Source: Labilithrix sp.
GTDB taxonomy: Bacteria > Myxococcota_A > Polyangia > Polyangiales > Polyangiaceae
Length of the DNA: 51,256 nucleotides
Assembly: GCA_028287065.1 (NCBI GenBank)
Contig: JAQBQJ010000465.1
Location: 1-51,256 of the forward strand
Direction of reading: 5' to 3'
Shown: positions 1 through 8,863 of the stretch, piece by piece
Numbering within the stretch: position 1 is the stretch's first letter
Layout of the letters: every line of letters starts with the position of its first letter
Translations under genes and position numbers: made by a program
The notes under the pieces: model-generated
Database searches by the model: none
What the model saw: the letters and a program-made list of their open reading frames with translations, nothing else
What the model was told of the DNA's origin: nothing

Positions 1-1
1 G

Positions 2-949
2 CGCGTCGGCTTCAACCTCCCCCTCGGCGAGAAGCTCTCGTTCTACCCTCGCGCGACGATCGGCGTCGAGTCCGTGCACGTCGACCGCTTCGCGCCGCCG
101 GCCGACGGGACCGTCGAGTCCAGCGAACGCAGCGTCGTCGACGAGACGAGCGCCGGCAGCTTCTTCATCCTCTTCGCGCCGCTCCTGTTCCATCCGGCGC
201 CGCACTTCTTCGTGGGCGCAGGGCCCGGCGTCTTCCACGAATTCGCGAAGGAGGGGCTCGCGACGCTGGACGGAGAGCGAACGACGATCTTCGGCCGCGT
301 CGTCGTCGGCGGATGGTGGGGCGGACCGTCCGAGCCGGCGGCACCGGCGGCCGCGGCGGACGCGAGCGCGCAGGCCCCAAAGGCCCCGCGACACCTCGCG
401 CCGCGCTTCGGAGACGGCGGGACATGGGCGTTCAGCGGCGAGCTGAGCGCGGGAGTCGCCGACAGCACGTACACCGGCGTCCGGCGGCGTTCGTCGTCGA
501 GCTACAGCGTGACTCCGGCGTTCGACTACTTCTTCGCCGACCACGTCTCGTTCGGCTTCGCGGCGGGCGTCGGTCACGAGAGCGACTCGACGCGCGGGGT
601 GCTCGGCGCGAAGAGCGGGACCGAGACGACCTCGTTCGCCGGTGGGCTGCGCTTCGGCGTCGACGTACCGCTCTCCCCGTCCTTCTCCTTCTACCCGAAG
701 GTGTACGCGAACGTCCGTCACTCCGAGTCCACCGACGCTTCCCTCGACGGCCAGACCACGAAGTATGCGTCGAACGACCTCAGCGTCGCGCTCCATGCCC
801 CTTATCTCGTCCATTTCGCGTCCCACGCGTTCGCCGGTTTCGGGCCGTATATCGCTCAGAGCCTCGTCAATCACCGCGAGGGGAGCAGCGGCGACGACAA
901 CCTCGGCACCACCATCGGCGCCAGCCTCCTCGTCGGCGGGTGGCTCTAG
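2..949 (+). CDS. Outer-membrane beta-barrel protein, duplicated barrel (5' end missing)
   Basis: The reading frame is open from base 2, so the gene begins left of the window and only the last 315 or so codons are present. The protein alternates short hydrophobic and polar residues, as in transmembrane beta-strands, and ends with a hydrophobic strand (LLVGGWL), as outer-membrane barrels do. Two similar strand blocks can be seen: one at the left edge contains LPLGEKLSFYPR and a second, about 210 codons later, contains VPLSPSFSFYPK. This suggests two barrel repeats in tandem, joined by an Ala/Pro-rich linker (PSEPAAPAAAADASA, around bases 330-370). I do not recognise a named family; a surface porin-like or structural role is inference. 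It is followed 69 bases later by a phosphatase gene on the same strand. Confidence 0.7.
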   Translation, partial: RVGFNLPLGEKLSFYPRATIGVESVHVDRFAPPADGTVESSERSVVDETSAGSFFILFAPLLFHPAPHFFVGAGPGVFHEFAKEGLATLDGERTTIFGRVVVGGWWGGPSEPAAPAAAADASAQAPKAPRHLAPRFGDGGTWAFSGELSAGVADSTYTGVRRRSSSSYSVTPAFDYFFADHVSFGFAAGVGHESDSTRGVLGAKSGTETTSFAGGLRFGVDVPLSPSFSFYPKVYANVRHSESTDASLDGQTTKYASNDLSVALHAPYLVHFASHAFAGFGPYIAQSLVNHREGSSGDDNLGTTIGASLLVGGWL

Positions 950-1018
950 GCCGAGAACCTCACCGGAACGTCACAAACCCTCACCCGAATCGCCAAATGC
1001 GCCTGTGATCATGGAAGC

Positions 1019-1951
1019 GTGGCGAAGCGATACCTCGCAGCGATCGACGTCGGCTCCAATGCGATGCGGCTTCGCATCGTCCTGGTCGGCGAAAACGGCC
1101 GTCACGTCGAGGTCGCGTCCCGCCGGGCCGCGGTGCGCCTCGGCACCGAGGTCTTCGGCAGCGGGAAGATCTCGCGCGCCACGCTCGCATGCGCCGGCGA
1201 AGCCTTTGCGACGTTCCGCGATCTCATGGATGACGTGGGCGTCGACGCCCACCGCGCCGTCGCCACGAGCGCGACTCGCGAAGCCGAGAACGGAGCCGCT
1301 CTCGTGCGCGTCGCTCGTCACGCCGGCATCGAGCTCGACGTGATCGACGGCGAGGAAGAGGCACGGCTCGTCCGCGCTTCGCTCCGTCGCATCATTCCCC
1401 TCGAAGGACGCACCGTGACGGCCGACGTCGGCGGCGGCTCGACCGAGGTCGCCGTCTTCGACGACGAGCGCGTCGTGCGCTCGCGCTCGCTGCCGCTCGG
1501 CACGCTTCGCCTCTCTCGCGACGCGGCCCCGGGGCGTTCCAGCGTCCGCGGCATCGTCCAGAGGCGACATCTGCGCGCGCTCAGCGAGCACGTGGAACGC
1601 TCCCTCGCGAACGTCGCGCCCTTCATCTGCGCGGCCGATCGCTTCGTGGCGACCGGCGGCACGGCGCGCGCCCTCGGGAAGATCTGCGCGCGCGGCGGCG
1701 ACGAGGTGCTGGTTACCGACCTCGTCGGAGTGACCGAACGGCTGCGGCTCATGACCGACGAAGAGCGCATGCGCGCCTTCGACATGCGTGCCGATCGCGC
1801 CGACACGATCGTCCCCGGCGCGCTCGTCATCGCGCGCGTCGCAGCAGCGGCAGGCGCGCGCTCGATCCTGGTCCCCGCGGCCGGCGTTCGTGACGGCATC
1901 CTCGCCGAGCTCGACCGCGAGCGCGGCGCAGGCCGTCGCTCCGCCGCGTAA
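1019..1951 (+). CDS. Ppx/GppA-family phosphatase (exopolyphosphatase-like)
   Basis: This 310-residue protein carries the actin-like-fold signatures of the Ppx/GppA family: phosphate-1 motif DVGSN (residues 10-14), TSATREA (83-89), the EEEARL segment (about 112-117) with the Glu used as catalytic base in family members, and phosphate-2 motif DVGGGSTEV (126-134). Family members hydrolyse terminal phosphate from inorganic polyphosphate or from pppGpp; which substrate applies cannot be told from sequence. The length fits the core domain only, without the C-terminal HD-like extension of long exopolyphosphatases. The start is GTG at 1019; the upstream ATG at 1011 is in another frame, and GGAAG at 1013-1017 is unusually close for a ribosome site. 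It is cytoplasmic and appears monocistronic, with 84 bases before the next gene. Confidence 0.85.
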   Translation: MAKRYLAAIDVGSNAMRLRIVLVGENGRHVEVASRRAAVRLGTEVFGSGKISRATLACAGEAFATFRDLMDDVGVDAHRAVATSATREAENGAALVRVARHAGIELDVIDGEEEARLVRASLRRIIPLEGRTVTADVGGGSTEVAVFDDERVVRSRSLPLGTLRLSRDAAPGRSSVRGIVQRRHLRALSEHVERSLANVAPFICAADRFVATGGTARALGKICARGGDEVLVTDLVGVTERLRLMTDEERMRAFDMRADRADTIVPGALVIARVAAAAGARSILVPAAGVRDGILAELDRERGAGRRSAA

Positions 1952-2035
1952 AAGGCCCGAAAATCTAGGCTCTCGCGCCGTCCCGCCAGGCGGGGTAGGA
2001 ATCTTCGGCTCGTTCCCTCGTTGCCCGGAGACTCC

Positions 2036-4393
2036 ATGGCTCGTTTGTCGTTCGTCCTCTTCCTGGCGCTCGCATGGCTCGTCGCATGTGGAGGCGGACC
2101 CACCGCGCCGAAGGGGCCCGACAACCTCGTGGTCGGGGCCGACAAGAACGGCTCGCAGCCGATCGCGGCGTCGAACGAGCCGGTCTCGGAGGACGACGTC
2201 GCCGTTCCGGTCGGCGCCGACGATCCCGTCCGCGGCAGTCGGCTCGCGTACGTCACCATCGTCGTCTTCTCCGATTTCCAGTGCCCGTTCTGCGGCAAGC
2301 TCGCGACGACGTTCGAGCGCATCGCCGAGACCTACGGCGAGGACGTGCGGTTCGTCTTCAAGCACGATCCGCTCCCGTTCCACGAGCATGCTCGCCTCGC
2401 CGCCGACGTCGGCAGCGCCGTCTTCGCGCTGAAGGGCAGCGAGGCGTTCTGGCGCTATCACGACATGGCCTTCCGCCGGCAGCAGCTCATGAGCCCGGAC
2501 ACGATCCGCACGTGGGCCGTCGCGGCGGGCGTGGACTCACGCGAGATCGAGGAAGGCATCGCGAAGAAGAAGTTCTCGGACAAGGTCGAGCGCGATCTCG
2601 CGACGGCCAAGCGCCTCGGCGTCGGCGGCACGCCTGCGTCGTTCGTGAACGGCGTCTCGCTCAGCGGCGCGCAGCCGTTCGAGAAATTCAAGGACGTGAT
2701 CGACGCCGAGCTCGGGAAGGCCAAGGCCCTCGCGGCGCAGGGCGTCGCGCGCGATCGCATCTACGGCCGCATGGCCGCGGCGAACTACCAGGAGCCGAAG
2801 CTCGCGAAGCACGACGACGACGACGACGACGACGACAAGCCCGACACGCAGGTCTGGAAGGTGCCCGTCGGCACGTCGCCCGTGCGTGGCTCGAGCGCCG
2901 CGCTCGTCACCGTCGTCGAGTTCGGCGACTTCCAGTGCCCGTTCTGCAAGAGGGTGCAGCCCACGCTCGAGCGGCTCCGCACCGAGTACGGCGATCGCGT
3001 GCGCTGGGTATGGAAGGACCGGCCGCTCTCGTTCCACAAACGCGCGGAGCCCGCCGCCGAGCTCGCGCGCTCGGCGCGCGCGCAGAAGGGCGACGCCGCG
3101 TTCTGGACCGCGCACGACAAGCTCTTCGACTCGCAGGCGAAGCTCGAGGACGCCGACCTCGAAGCCGTCGCGCGCGCGATGGGCCTCGACGTCGCGAAGA
3201 CCTCCGCGGCGATCAAGGGCAACACGTTCGCGAAGGCGATCGAGGCGGATCAGTCGCTCGGTGACGACATCGAGGCTGCAGGCACGCCGCACTTCTTCAT
3301 CAACGGTCACAGGCTCGTCGGCGCGCAGCCGTACGAGAAGCTCAAGGCCGCGATCGACACCGAGCTCACGAAGGCCGAGGGCCTCGTCCGCTCTGGCGTC
3401 GCGAAGACCGCCGTCTACGAGGCGATCATCAAGGATGGCAAGTCCGCGCCCGAGCCCGATCGCAAGTCGGTCGCAGCGAGCGCCGTCACCGCGCCGTTCC
3501 GCGGCGCCGCGAACGCGAAGGTCGTCATCCAGGAGTTCTCGGACTTCCAGTGTCCGTTCTGCGGCCGCGCCGAGCCCACGATCGACGAGCTGCTCAAGGC
3601 GTATCCCGGCAAGGTGAAGGTCGTGTGGCGGAACATGCCGCTGCCGTTCCACACCGATGCGCCGCTCGCCGCCGAGGCCGCGCGCGAGGCCTTCGTGCAG
3701 AAGGGCAACGACGGCTTCTCGAAGATGCGCGAGCTCCTCTTCAAGGGGCAGAAGGCGCAGGACGGCCTGAAGCGCGACGCGCTCGACGGCTACGCGAAGA
3801 CGATCGGCCTCGATACGCAGAAGTTCGCGAAGGCCCTCGACGACCGCACGCATCAGGCCGCCGTCGAAGCCGACAAGAAGGCGGCGAACGACGCCGGCAT
3901 CAACGGCACGCCCGCGTTCACGATCGGGCCGTATTACCTGAGCGGCGCGCAGCCGCTTCCGAAGTTCAAGAAGCTCGTCGATCGCGTGCTCACCGAGCCC
4001 GCCCAGCCCGTGCCTCCGCCTTCCCAGGCAGTCGCGCCGGCCGCTGCGGGCGCCGCGGTCACGCTGCCGGGCGGTCTCGTCGTGAAGGACACGACCGTCG
4101 GCACCGGCGCCGCCGTGAAGTCCGGCGACACCGTGACGGTCCACTACGTCGGCACGCTCACCGACGGCACCGAGTTCGACAGCTCGCGCAAGAGCGGACA
4201 GCCATTCTCGTTCGGCGTCGGCAAGGGACAGGTCATCAAGGGCTGGGACCAGGGCCTCATCGGCATGAAGGTCGGCGGTCGACGCAAGCTCACGATCCCG
4301 TCCGATCTCGCGTACGGTGACCGCGGCATGGCGGGTGCCATTCCTCCGAAGTCGACGCTCTTCTTCGACATCGAGCTCCTCTCGATCAAGTAA
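2036..4393 (+). CDS. Lipoprotein with three DsbA-like thioredoxin domains and a C-terminal FKBP isomerase
   Basis: The start is ATG 2036, with GGAG at 2027-2030; the in-frame TTG at 2021 is less likely. The 785-residue product starts with a lipoprotein signal (LAWLVAC). Three DsbA-like domains follow, each with DFQCPFC or DFQCPFC-like active sites at Cys83/86, Cys301/304 and Cys506/509, and each with a GTP-type cis-proline loop (GGTPASF, AGTPHFF, NGTPAFT). Domains 1 and 2 are joined by a run of eight aspartates (260-267). A canonical FKBP-type peptidyl-prolyl isomerase domain occupies about 680-785 (VHYVGTLTDGTEFDSS, GQVIKGWDQGL). Single-domain DsbA and FkpA-type proteins are known periplasmic folding factors; four catalytic modules on one lipid anchor make an all-in-one folding enzyme, which is inference. 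The next gene starts 4 bases after the stop, suggesting co-transcription. Confidence 0.9.
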   Translation: MARLSFVLFLALAWLVACGGGPTAPKGPDNLVVGADKNGSQPIAASNEPVSEDDVAVPVGADDPVRGSRLAYVTIVVFSDFQCPFCGKLATTFERIAETYGEDVRFVFKHDPLPFHEHARLAADVGSAVFALKGSEAFWRYHDMAFRRQQLMSPDTIRTWAVAAGVDSREIEEGIAKKKFSDKVERDLATAKRLGVGGTPASFVNGVSLSGAQPFEKFKDVIDAELGKAKALAAQGVARDRIYGRMAAANYQEPKLAKHDDDDDDDDKPDTQVWKVPVGTSPVRGSSAALVTVVEFGDFQCPFCKRVQPTLERLRTEYGDRVRWVWKDRPLSFHKRAEPAAELARSARAQKGDAAFWTAHDKLFDSQAKLEDADLEAVARAMGLDVAKTSAAIKGNTFAKAIEADQSLGDDIEAAGTPHFFINGHRLVGAQPYEKLKAAIDTELTKAEGLVRSGVAKTAVYEAIIKDGKSAPEPDRKSVAASAVTAPFRGAANAKVVIQEFSDFQCPFCGRAEPTIDELLKAYPGKVKVVWRNMPLPFHTDAPLAAEAAREAFVQKGNDGFSKMRELLFKGQKAQDGLKRDALDGYAKTIGLDTQKFAKALDDRTHQAAVEADKKAANDAGINGTPAFTIGPYYLSGAQPLPKFKKLVDRVLTEPAQPVPPPSQAVAPAAAGAAVTLPGGLVVKDTTVGTGAAVKSGDTVTVHYVGTLTDGTEFDSSRKSGQPFSFGVGKGQVIKGWDQGLIGMKVGGRRKLTIPSDLAYGDRGMAGAIPPKSTLFFDIELLSIK
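2813..2836 (+). repeat. (GAC)8 trinucleotide tract coding for eight Asp
   Basis: Eight perfect GAC codons in a row encode the acidic linker between the first and second thioredoxin-like domains. Such a tract can change length by slippage in whole codons without breaking the frame. Confidence 0.9.
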
Positions 4394-4397
4394 GACG

Positions 4398-4958
4398 ATG
4401 CGCGTCCTCCTCGCTCCCGTTGCGCTCGTGGTGGCGCTCGCCGCGTCACCGCGCGAGGCGCAGGCGATCGAGCGACAACATCACCTCGGGCTCGATCCGT
4501 CGCTGTCGATGCTGAAGGTCGACGACAAGTCGTCGCTCAGCACCGGCGTGGGGCTAGGTGTACATTACACGTATGGGTTGAACGACCAGCTCAACTTCAT
4601 GGCCGAGCTGAACGCGTCGATCGTCGCCGCGAACCAGAAGCAGGACATGCCGGAGTCGCCGCACACGCGGCCCGCCGAGGTCGATCACGCGCTCGCCGGC
4701 ATCGGCTACGTGATCGATGTCCTCCGCTGGGTGCCGTACTTCGGGATCCTCGCGGGCGGCTATCGCCTGTCGGGCGGCACGCTCGACAAGGACCTCCTCA
4801 TCTTCGGCGGCGCGGTGCAGGTCGGGCTCGACTACCAGCTCTCGCGGCACTGGGCGATCGGCGGTGCGGCGCAGCAGCACTTCTTGCTCACGAAGATGAG
4901 CACCTATCCGTCCTACACGAACGTCATGCTGCGTCTCGAATACATGTGGGGCTTCTGA
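4398..4958 (+). CDS. Small secreted outer-membrane beta-barrel-like protein
   Basis: The start at ATG 4398 follows the stop of the DsbA/FKBP gene by 4 bases and gives a good Sec signal peptide (VALVVALAAS, cleavage after AQA near residue 24); the frame is open further upstream, but that would overlap the previous gene and lose the signal. The mature part of about 163 residues has alternating amphipathic strands (GVGLGVHYTYG, FMAELNASIV, AVQVGLDYQL) and ends in an aromatic residue (LEYMWGF), a typical C-terminal beta-signal for outer-membrane insertion. No named family is recognised. Tight spacing to the folding lipoprotein suggests an operon; the barrel might be a client of it, but that is speculation. 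Confidence 0.75.
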   Translation: MRVLLAPVALVVALAASPREAQAIERQHHLGLDPSLSMLKVDDKSSLSTGVGLGVHYTYGLNDQLNFMAELNASIVAANQKQDMPESPHTRPAEVDHALAGIGYVIDVLRWVPYFGILAGGYRLSGGTLDKDLLIFGGAVQVGLDYQLSRHWAIGGAAQQHFLLTKMSTYPSYTNVMLRLEYMWGF

Positions 4959-5064
4959 GATCCACCGAGACGTTCGAAGCCGCGTGTTTTCGAGCCGTAA
5001 TTCTCGGCAAACTGCGCGTCGTGCAGGCTCGGCGGACGGTACGCATGGTGCACGCGAGGACCTC

Positions 5065-6309
5065 GTGGTCGCGGAGACATACGGCGCCGTCGCGGTGACC
5101 CTCGGGCTGGTCGTGACGCGGCCTCGCATCGCGAAGGGCTTCCGCGTCACGCCCGCGATGGCTGCGCTCGCCGGCGTCGCCGTGCTCGCCGCGTTCGGGA
5201 GCGTGCGGTTCGGCGATCTCGCATGGGCCGCGCACACGATGTGGCGACCGCTCCTCGGCATCGTCGCGATCATGGTGATGACGGGTGTCGCGCGTCGCAC
5301 CGGCGTGCTCGAGGGCGCCGCCGATCTCGTCTTCCGTCGCGCGGGCGGCGATCCGAAGAAGCTCTTCGGCCTCGTCTTCGTGTTCGGCGCTCTCACGGCG
5401 GCGATCCTGAACAACGACTCCGCCGTGCTGCTGCTCACGCCGCTCGTGGTCGTCGCGGCGCGCAAGCGTCATCCGAAGCTCGTCGTGCCGCTCGCGTTCG
5501 CGGTGTTCCTGTCGGCGGGCGTCGCGCCGGTGATCGTGTCGAACCCGATGAACATGGTCGTCGCGACGTTTGCCGGCATCGGCTTCAACGAGTACGCGGC
5601 GCGCATGATCGTGCCGTCGGTCGCGGGCTCGCTGGTGACGTTCATCGCGCTCCGCCTCTTGTTCCGCAAGGACCTCGCATCTCCCCCCGTGCCCGTACCC
5701 GTGCCCGTGCCCGCGTCCGTTCTGCCCGTCGCGGCCGGTCGCCGCGTGGTCGTCGCCGCGCTCCTCGCCGTCGTCCTCGCGTACCCGCTCGTCTCCTGGC
5801 TCGGCGGCCCGGTGTGGATCGTCGCCGTCTGCGGAGCGCTGCTCCTCGTCGCGCTCGGCGCGCGCTCCGGCCATCGCCCGCTCACGGTGCTCCGCGAAGA
5901 AGTCCACGCCGACGTCCTCGTCTTTCTCGTCGCGGTCCTCGTGCTCTCGCTCGGCCTCCGCAACGTCGGCGTCGTCGATCACCTCTCACGCGCTTACGCC
6001 GGCGCATCGCCGATGCGCATCGGCGTCCTCTCCGCGATGGGCTCCGCGATCCTCAACAATCACCCGATGGCGAACCTGAACATGCTCGCCCTCGTTCCGG
6101 GCGGCTCGCCGGCGGATCCGCGATGTGTGCTCGCCGCGCTCGTCGGCGGAGACCTCGGTCCGCGCCTGTTTCCGATGGGATCGCTCGCGGGCCTCTTGTG
6201 GCTCGAGATGCTCCGCCGTGCAGGTGTCCAGGTGTCGGTCCGTCGGTTCGTGCTGGTCGGCGTCGTCGCCACGCTGCCTGCGCTCGGCGTGTGCCTCACG
6301 CTGCTTTGA
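5065..6309 (+). CDS. ArsB/NhaD-superfamily ion permease
   Basis: A 414-residue polytopic membrane protein with about ten hydrophobic segments. It has the two inverted-repeat signatures of the ion transporter superfamily that includes ArsB and NhaD: NNDSAVLLLTP at about 116-126 and ILNNHPMANLN at about 329-339, followed by GDLGPRLFPMGSLAGLLW, which resembles the ArsB C-terminal region. Family members move arsenite/antimonite or Na+/H+ across the inner membrane; the substrate is unknown here and no ars genes adjoin. I chose GTG 5065 because GCGAGGA (5054-5060) precedes it; an upstream GTG at 4984 would add 27 polar residues. A central loop holds a Pro-Val repeat. The length is close to the usual 420-430 residues of ArsB. 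Confidence 0.8.
   Translation: MVAETYGAVAVTLGLVVTRPRIAKGFRVTPAMAALAGVAVLAAFGSVRFGDLAWAAHTMWRPLLGIVAIMVMTGVARRTGVLEGAADLVFRRAGGDPKKLFGLVFVFGALTAAILNNDSAVLLLTPLVVVAARKRHPKLVVPLAFAVFLSAGVAPVIVSNPMNMVVATFAGIGFNEYAARMIVPSVAGSLVTFIALRLLFRKDLASPPVPVPVPVPASVLPVAAGRRVVVAALLAVVLAYPLVSWLGGPVWIVAVCGALLLVALGARSGHRPLTVLREEVHADVLVFLVAVLVLSLGLRNVGVVDHLSRAYAGASPMRIGVLSAMGSAILNNHPMANLNMLALVPGGSPADPRCVLAALVGGDLGPRLFPMGSLAGLLWLEMLRRAGVQVSVRRFVLVGVVATLPALGVCLTLL
5686..5715 (+). repeat. Hexanucleotide CCCGTG tandem repeat coding for (Pro-Val)n
   Basis: Five near-identical 6-base units encode PVPVPVPVPA in the predicted cytoplasmic loop between the two halves of the permease. Confidence 0.75.
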
Positions 6310-6406
6310 GTCGTCCGTCCGGGTGACAGCGTGCTGGGCTTCGGCTCGTAGCGCTGTGATAGCCTCGGAATGGCACTCTCTCCTTCACTTTCCAGGGGGC
6401 ATCACG

Positions 6407-8863
6407 ATGCGCGCATTCACGTACGGCGTCGGTCGCAACGCTGCGATCGTTCTCGTCGCTCTCGGCACCGTTGCCTGCACCGCGTTGCTCGGCGACTTCA
6501 GCGTCGGCGGTGGAGACGGCACGAGCGGCGGCCCGGGCGAGGGCGGCACGGAGGGCGGCTCCGATGCCGAAGGCGCGCTCACGATCACGCCCGCGGAGGT
6601 CAAGGTCGGCGTCCTGCGCGCGCAGACGTTCACGGTGAACCTCCCGGTCACGTGGTCGATCCAGGAAGGTGCGAGCGCGGGGATCATCGACGATGCCGGC
6701 AAGTTCCTCGCGCCGGACAAGCCGGGCGTCGTGCACGTCGTCGCGACGTCGAAGAGCGATCCGGCGGTCAAGGCCACGGCCACGGTGACCGTCGCGCCCG
6801 TCGGCATCAGCATCCTTGCCGGAGGCAACGGCGGCGAGGGCAACATCGACGGCCCGCCGCTCAAGGCCCACTTCAAGAACCCCGCAGGCATCGCCCATCT
6901 CTTCCCGCAAGGCGGCGGCAGCGGCGATCGCTACTTCATCTCGGACAGCGGCAATCACACGATCCGTCAGTACGACACGGCCACGCAGAAGGTCACCACC
7001 ATCGCGGGGACGCCGGGGACGCAGGGGCACAGCGACGGCAAGGGGGCCGCCGCATCCTTCCTTTCTCCGCGCGCCATGGTCGCGGATCGCAAGCGCAACG
7101 TCATCTACATCGTCGACAGCGACGGCACGTGCATCCGCGAGCTCGATCCCGCGACCGCGATGGTCACGACGATCTCGGGGACGTGCGGTACGACCGGGGC
7201 GAGCGACGGCGGTCCCAGCGCGCCGGCGACGTATTCGTTCATCCGCTCGTTCGACGTCAACGGCGGCAAGTTCTTCGGCGAAGACGTGACGGCGCTCTAC
7301 ATCTGCGACGGGGCCTCGCGCATCCGCAAGCTGTCCCTCGCCGGCATGAACAAGGGCACGACGACGACGCTGCTCAACACCAGCGGGTGCGATCTCGCGA
7401 CCGATCTGGTCAGCGGTAGCCCGAAGAGCATCTACTACATCGACAAGCAGGAGCTCCGGCGTATCCAGGACGTTCCGCCGTACACGCCGACGCCCCTCGG
7501 ACCCGCGCCGGAGTTCTATACGAACGGTATGGGCGTCGCGTCCGGGCAGGGACCGGCGGCCGCCGTTTTCGCGCTATCGGAGAGTCACAGCGTCGTGTAC
7601 CACGCCCAGCTCGGGCAGCCGTTCGACACGACGGCGATCGTCGGAGCGACGGATGACGCGAAGGTGCTCGACGGCCCATTCACGAGCGCGCGCCTCGGCC
7701 GCCCGAGCGCCATCGACGTCATCACCGAGCGTGGCAACGGCTCGTTCCTCTTCGCAGATTACGAGTCTGACGCCATCCGCATAGCCGACCTCGGCCAGAA
7801 GAAGGTCAGCACCCTCGTCGGCGCTGCCCGCATGCTCGATCGGGTCGACGGGCCGCGCAGTGCCGCGCGCCTCAGCGGTCCGTTTGCCGTCGCGAGCGAC
7901 ACGACGGGCGTCTACTTCACCGACGTCGCCTTCGACGGGCCTGTCCTCAACAACACGATTCGCAAGGTCGATCCCGCCGGCGTCGTCAGCTCGATCGCGG
8001 GCAAGCCCGGCAGGCCGAGCACGACGGTCGCTCCGCTCGACGGATCCAAGGACGAAGCGACGTTCGGGTTCCCGATCGACCTGATGATCCTGAAGGGGAA
8101 CATCTACGTCATCGATGCGTTCGGCCAGGCCGTCCGCAAGGTCACGCTGGCGGGCGACGTCACGACGCTCGCAGGCGAGCTCGGCGTTGCCGGCGATGCG
8201 ACCGACGCGGTGGGTGCGGCCGCGCATTTCAAGTTCGCCGACACCTCCTCGAGCGGCGGCGGCGGCTTCGGCGGCGGTATCGCGACGGACGGAACCGACA
8301 TCTTCGTGGCCGACACGTCGAACTTCGCCATTCGCAAGATCAACGCGACGACGGGTCAGGTCACGTTGCTTGCCGGCGGCAGCTCGGGCAGCGCGAACGG
8401 CATCGGCAAGGCCGCGCAGTTCGTGGCGCCGTTCGGGCTCGCGTACGACAGCGGATTCCTCTACATCGCAGACGCTGGCGACCACACGATCCGCCGTCTC
8501 GACCTGAAGACCAACGAGGTCACCGGCCTCATGGGGTTGTCCGGGCTCTTCGGCCAGATCGACGGCGACGCCGCCAAAGCGACGTTCCATTCGCCGGGAC
8601 GCATCGCGGCAGACGGCCTCGGCAACCTGTTCGTCGCCGAGATCCCGTTCAACGACAACTTCTTCCCCGGCGTGATCCGCCGCATCGCCATCAAGTCGCG
8701 CACCGTGTCGTCGTATGCAGGCACGAAGGGCGCCATGGGCCTCGCGACAGGCCCGCTCCCTTCGACGGTGAACTGCCCCGTGGCGTTCACCGTGACGCCG
8801 GCGGGCGACCTCGCGTTCGCGGACTTCTGCGAGGCGTCGATCGCGCTGCTCAAGCCGCTCTGA
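6407..8863 (+). CDS. NHL-repeat beta-propeller lipoprotein with Ig-like domain
   Basis: The start at ATG 6407 is set by AGGGGG at 6394-6399 and gives a lipoprotein signal with the lipidated Cys at residue 24 (LGTVAC). A Gly/Ser-rich linker leads into a bacterial Ig-like domain at about 60-130 (LTITPAEVKVGVL, then TATVTV), and then a long array of NHL-type blades to the end at residue 818. Recurrent blade elements are DSGNHTIRQYD, DSDGTCIREL, DTSNFAIRKIN and DAGDHTIRRLD, alternating with VTTIAGTPG/VTLLAGG strands. These arrays form propellers that bind proteins or carbohydrates. The enzyme-free composition and lipid anchor suggest a surface or periplasmic binding role, by inference. It stands alone: 97 bases after the permease and followed by a gene-poor gap. 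Confidence 0.85.
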   Translation: MRAFTYGVGRNAAIVLVALGTVACTALLGDFSVGGGDGTSGGPGEGGTEGGSDAEGALTITPAEVKVGVLRAQTFTVNLPVTWSIQEGASAGIIDDAGKFLAPDKPGVVHVVATSKSDPAVKATATVTVAPVGISILAGGNGGEGNIDGPPLKAHFKNPAGIAHLFPQGGGSGDRYFISDSGNHTIRQYDTATQKVTTIAGTPGTQGHSDGKGAAASFLSPRAMVADRKRNVIYIVDSDGTCIRELDPATAMVTTISGTCGTTGASDGGPSAPATYSFIRSFDVNGGKFFGEDVTALYICDGASRIRKLSLAGMNKGTTTTLLNTSGCDLATDLVSGSPKSIYYIDKQELRRIQDVPPYTPTPLGPAPEFYTNGMGVASGQGPAAAVFALSESHSVVYHAQLGQPFDTTAIVGATDDAKVLDGPFTSARLGRPSAIDVITERGNGSFLFADYESDAIRIADLGQKKVSTLVGAARMLDRVDGPRSAARLSGPFAVASDTTGVYFTDVAFDGPVLNNTIRKVDPAGVVSSIAGKPGRPSTTVAPLDGSKDEATFGFPIDLMILKGNIYVIDAFGQAVRKVTLAGDVTTLAGELGVAGDATDAVGAAAHFKFADTSSSGGGGFGGGIATDGTDIFVADTSNFAIRKINATTGQVTLLAGGSSGSANGIGKAAQFVAPFGLAYDSGFLYIADAGDHTIRRLDLKTNEVTGLMGLSGLFGQIDGDAAKATFHSPGRIAADGLGNLFVAEIPFNDNFFPGVIRRIAIKSRTVSSYAGTKGAMGLATGPLPSTVNCPVAFTVTPAGDLAFADFCEASIALLKPL

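Noticed and set aside
971-2461. Long open frame antisense to the phosphatase and DsbA genes
   Set aside because: It mirrors the codon pattern of the well-supported plus-strand genes, is Arg/Glu/Asp-rich with no domain, and is expected in GC-rich DNA.
2537-4144. 535-codon frame antisense to the DsbA/FKBP gene
   Set aside because: It is composed of Arg/Leu/Glu/Ala shadow sequence opposite conserved domains; no start context or motif.
5065-6309. Arsenic-resistance operon
   Set aside because: Only the permease resembles ArsB; no arsenate reductase or adjacent ArsR is present (the ArsR-family gene is 39 kb away and lacks metal-binding Cys).
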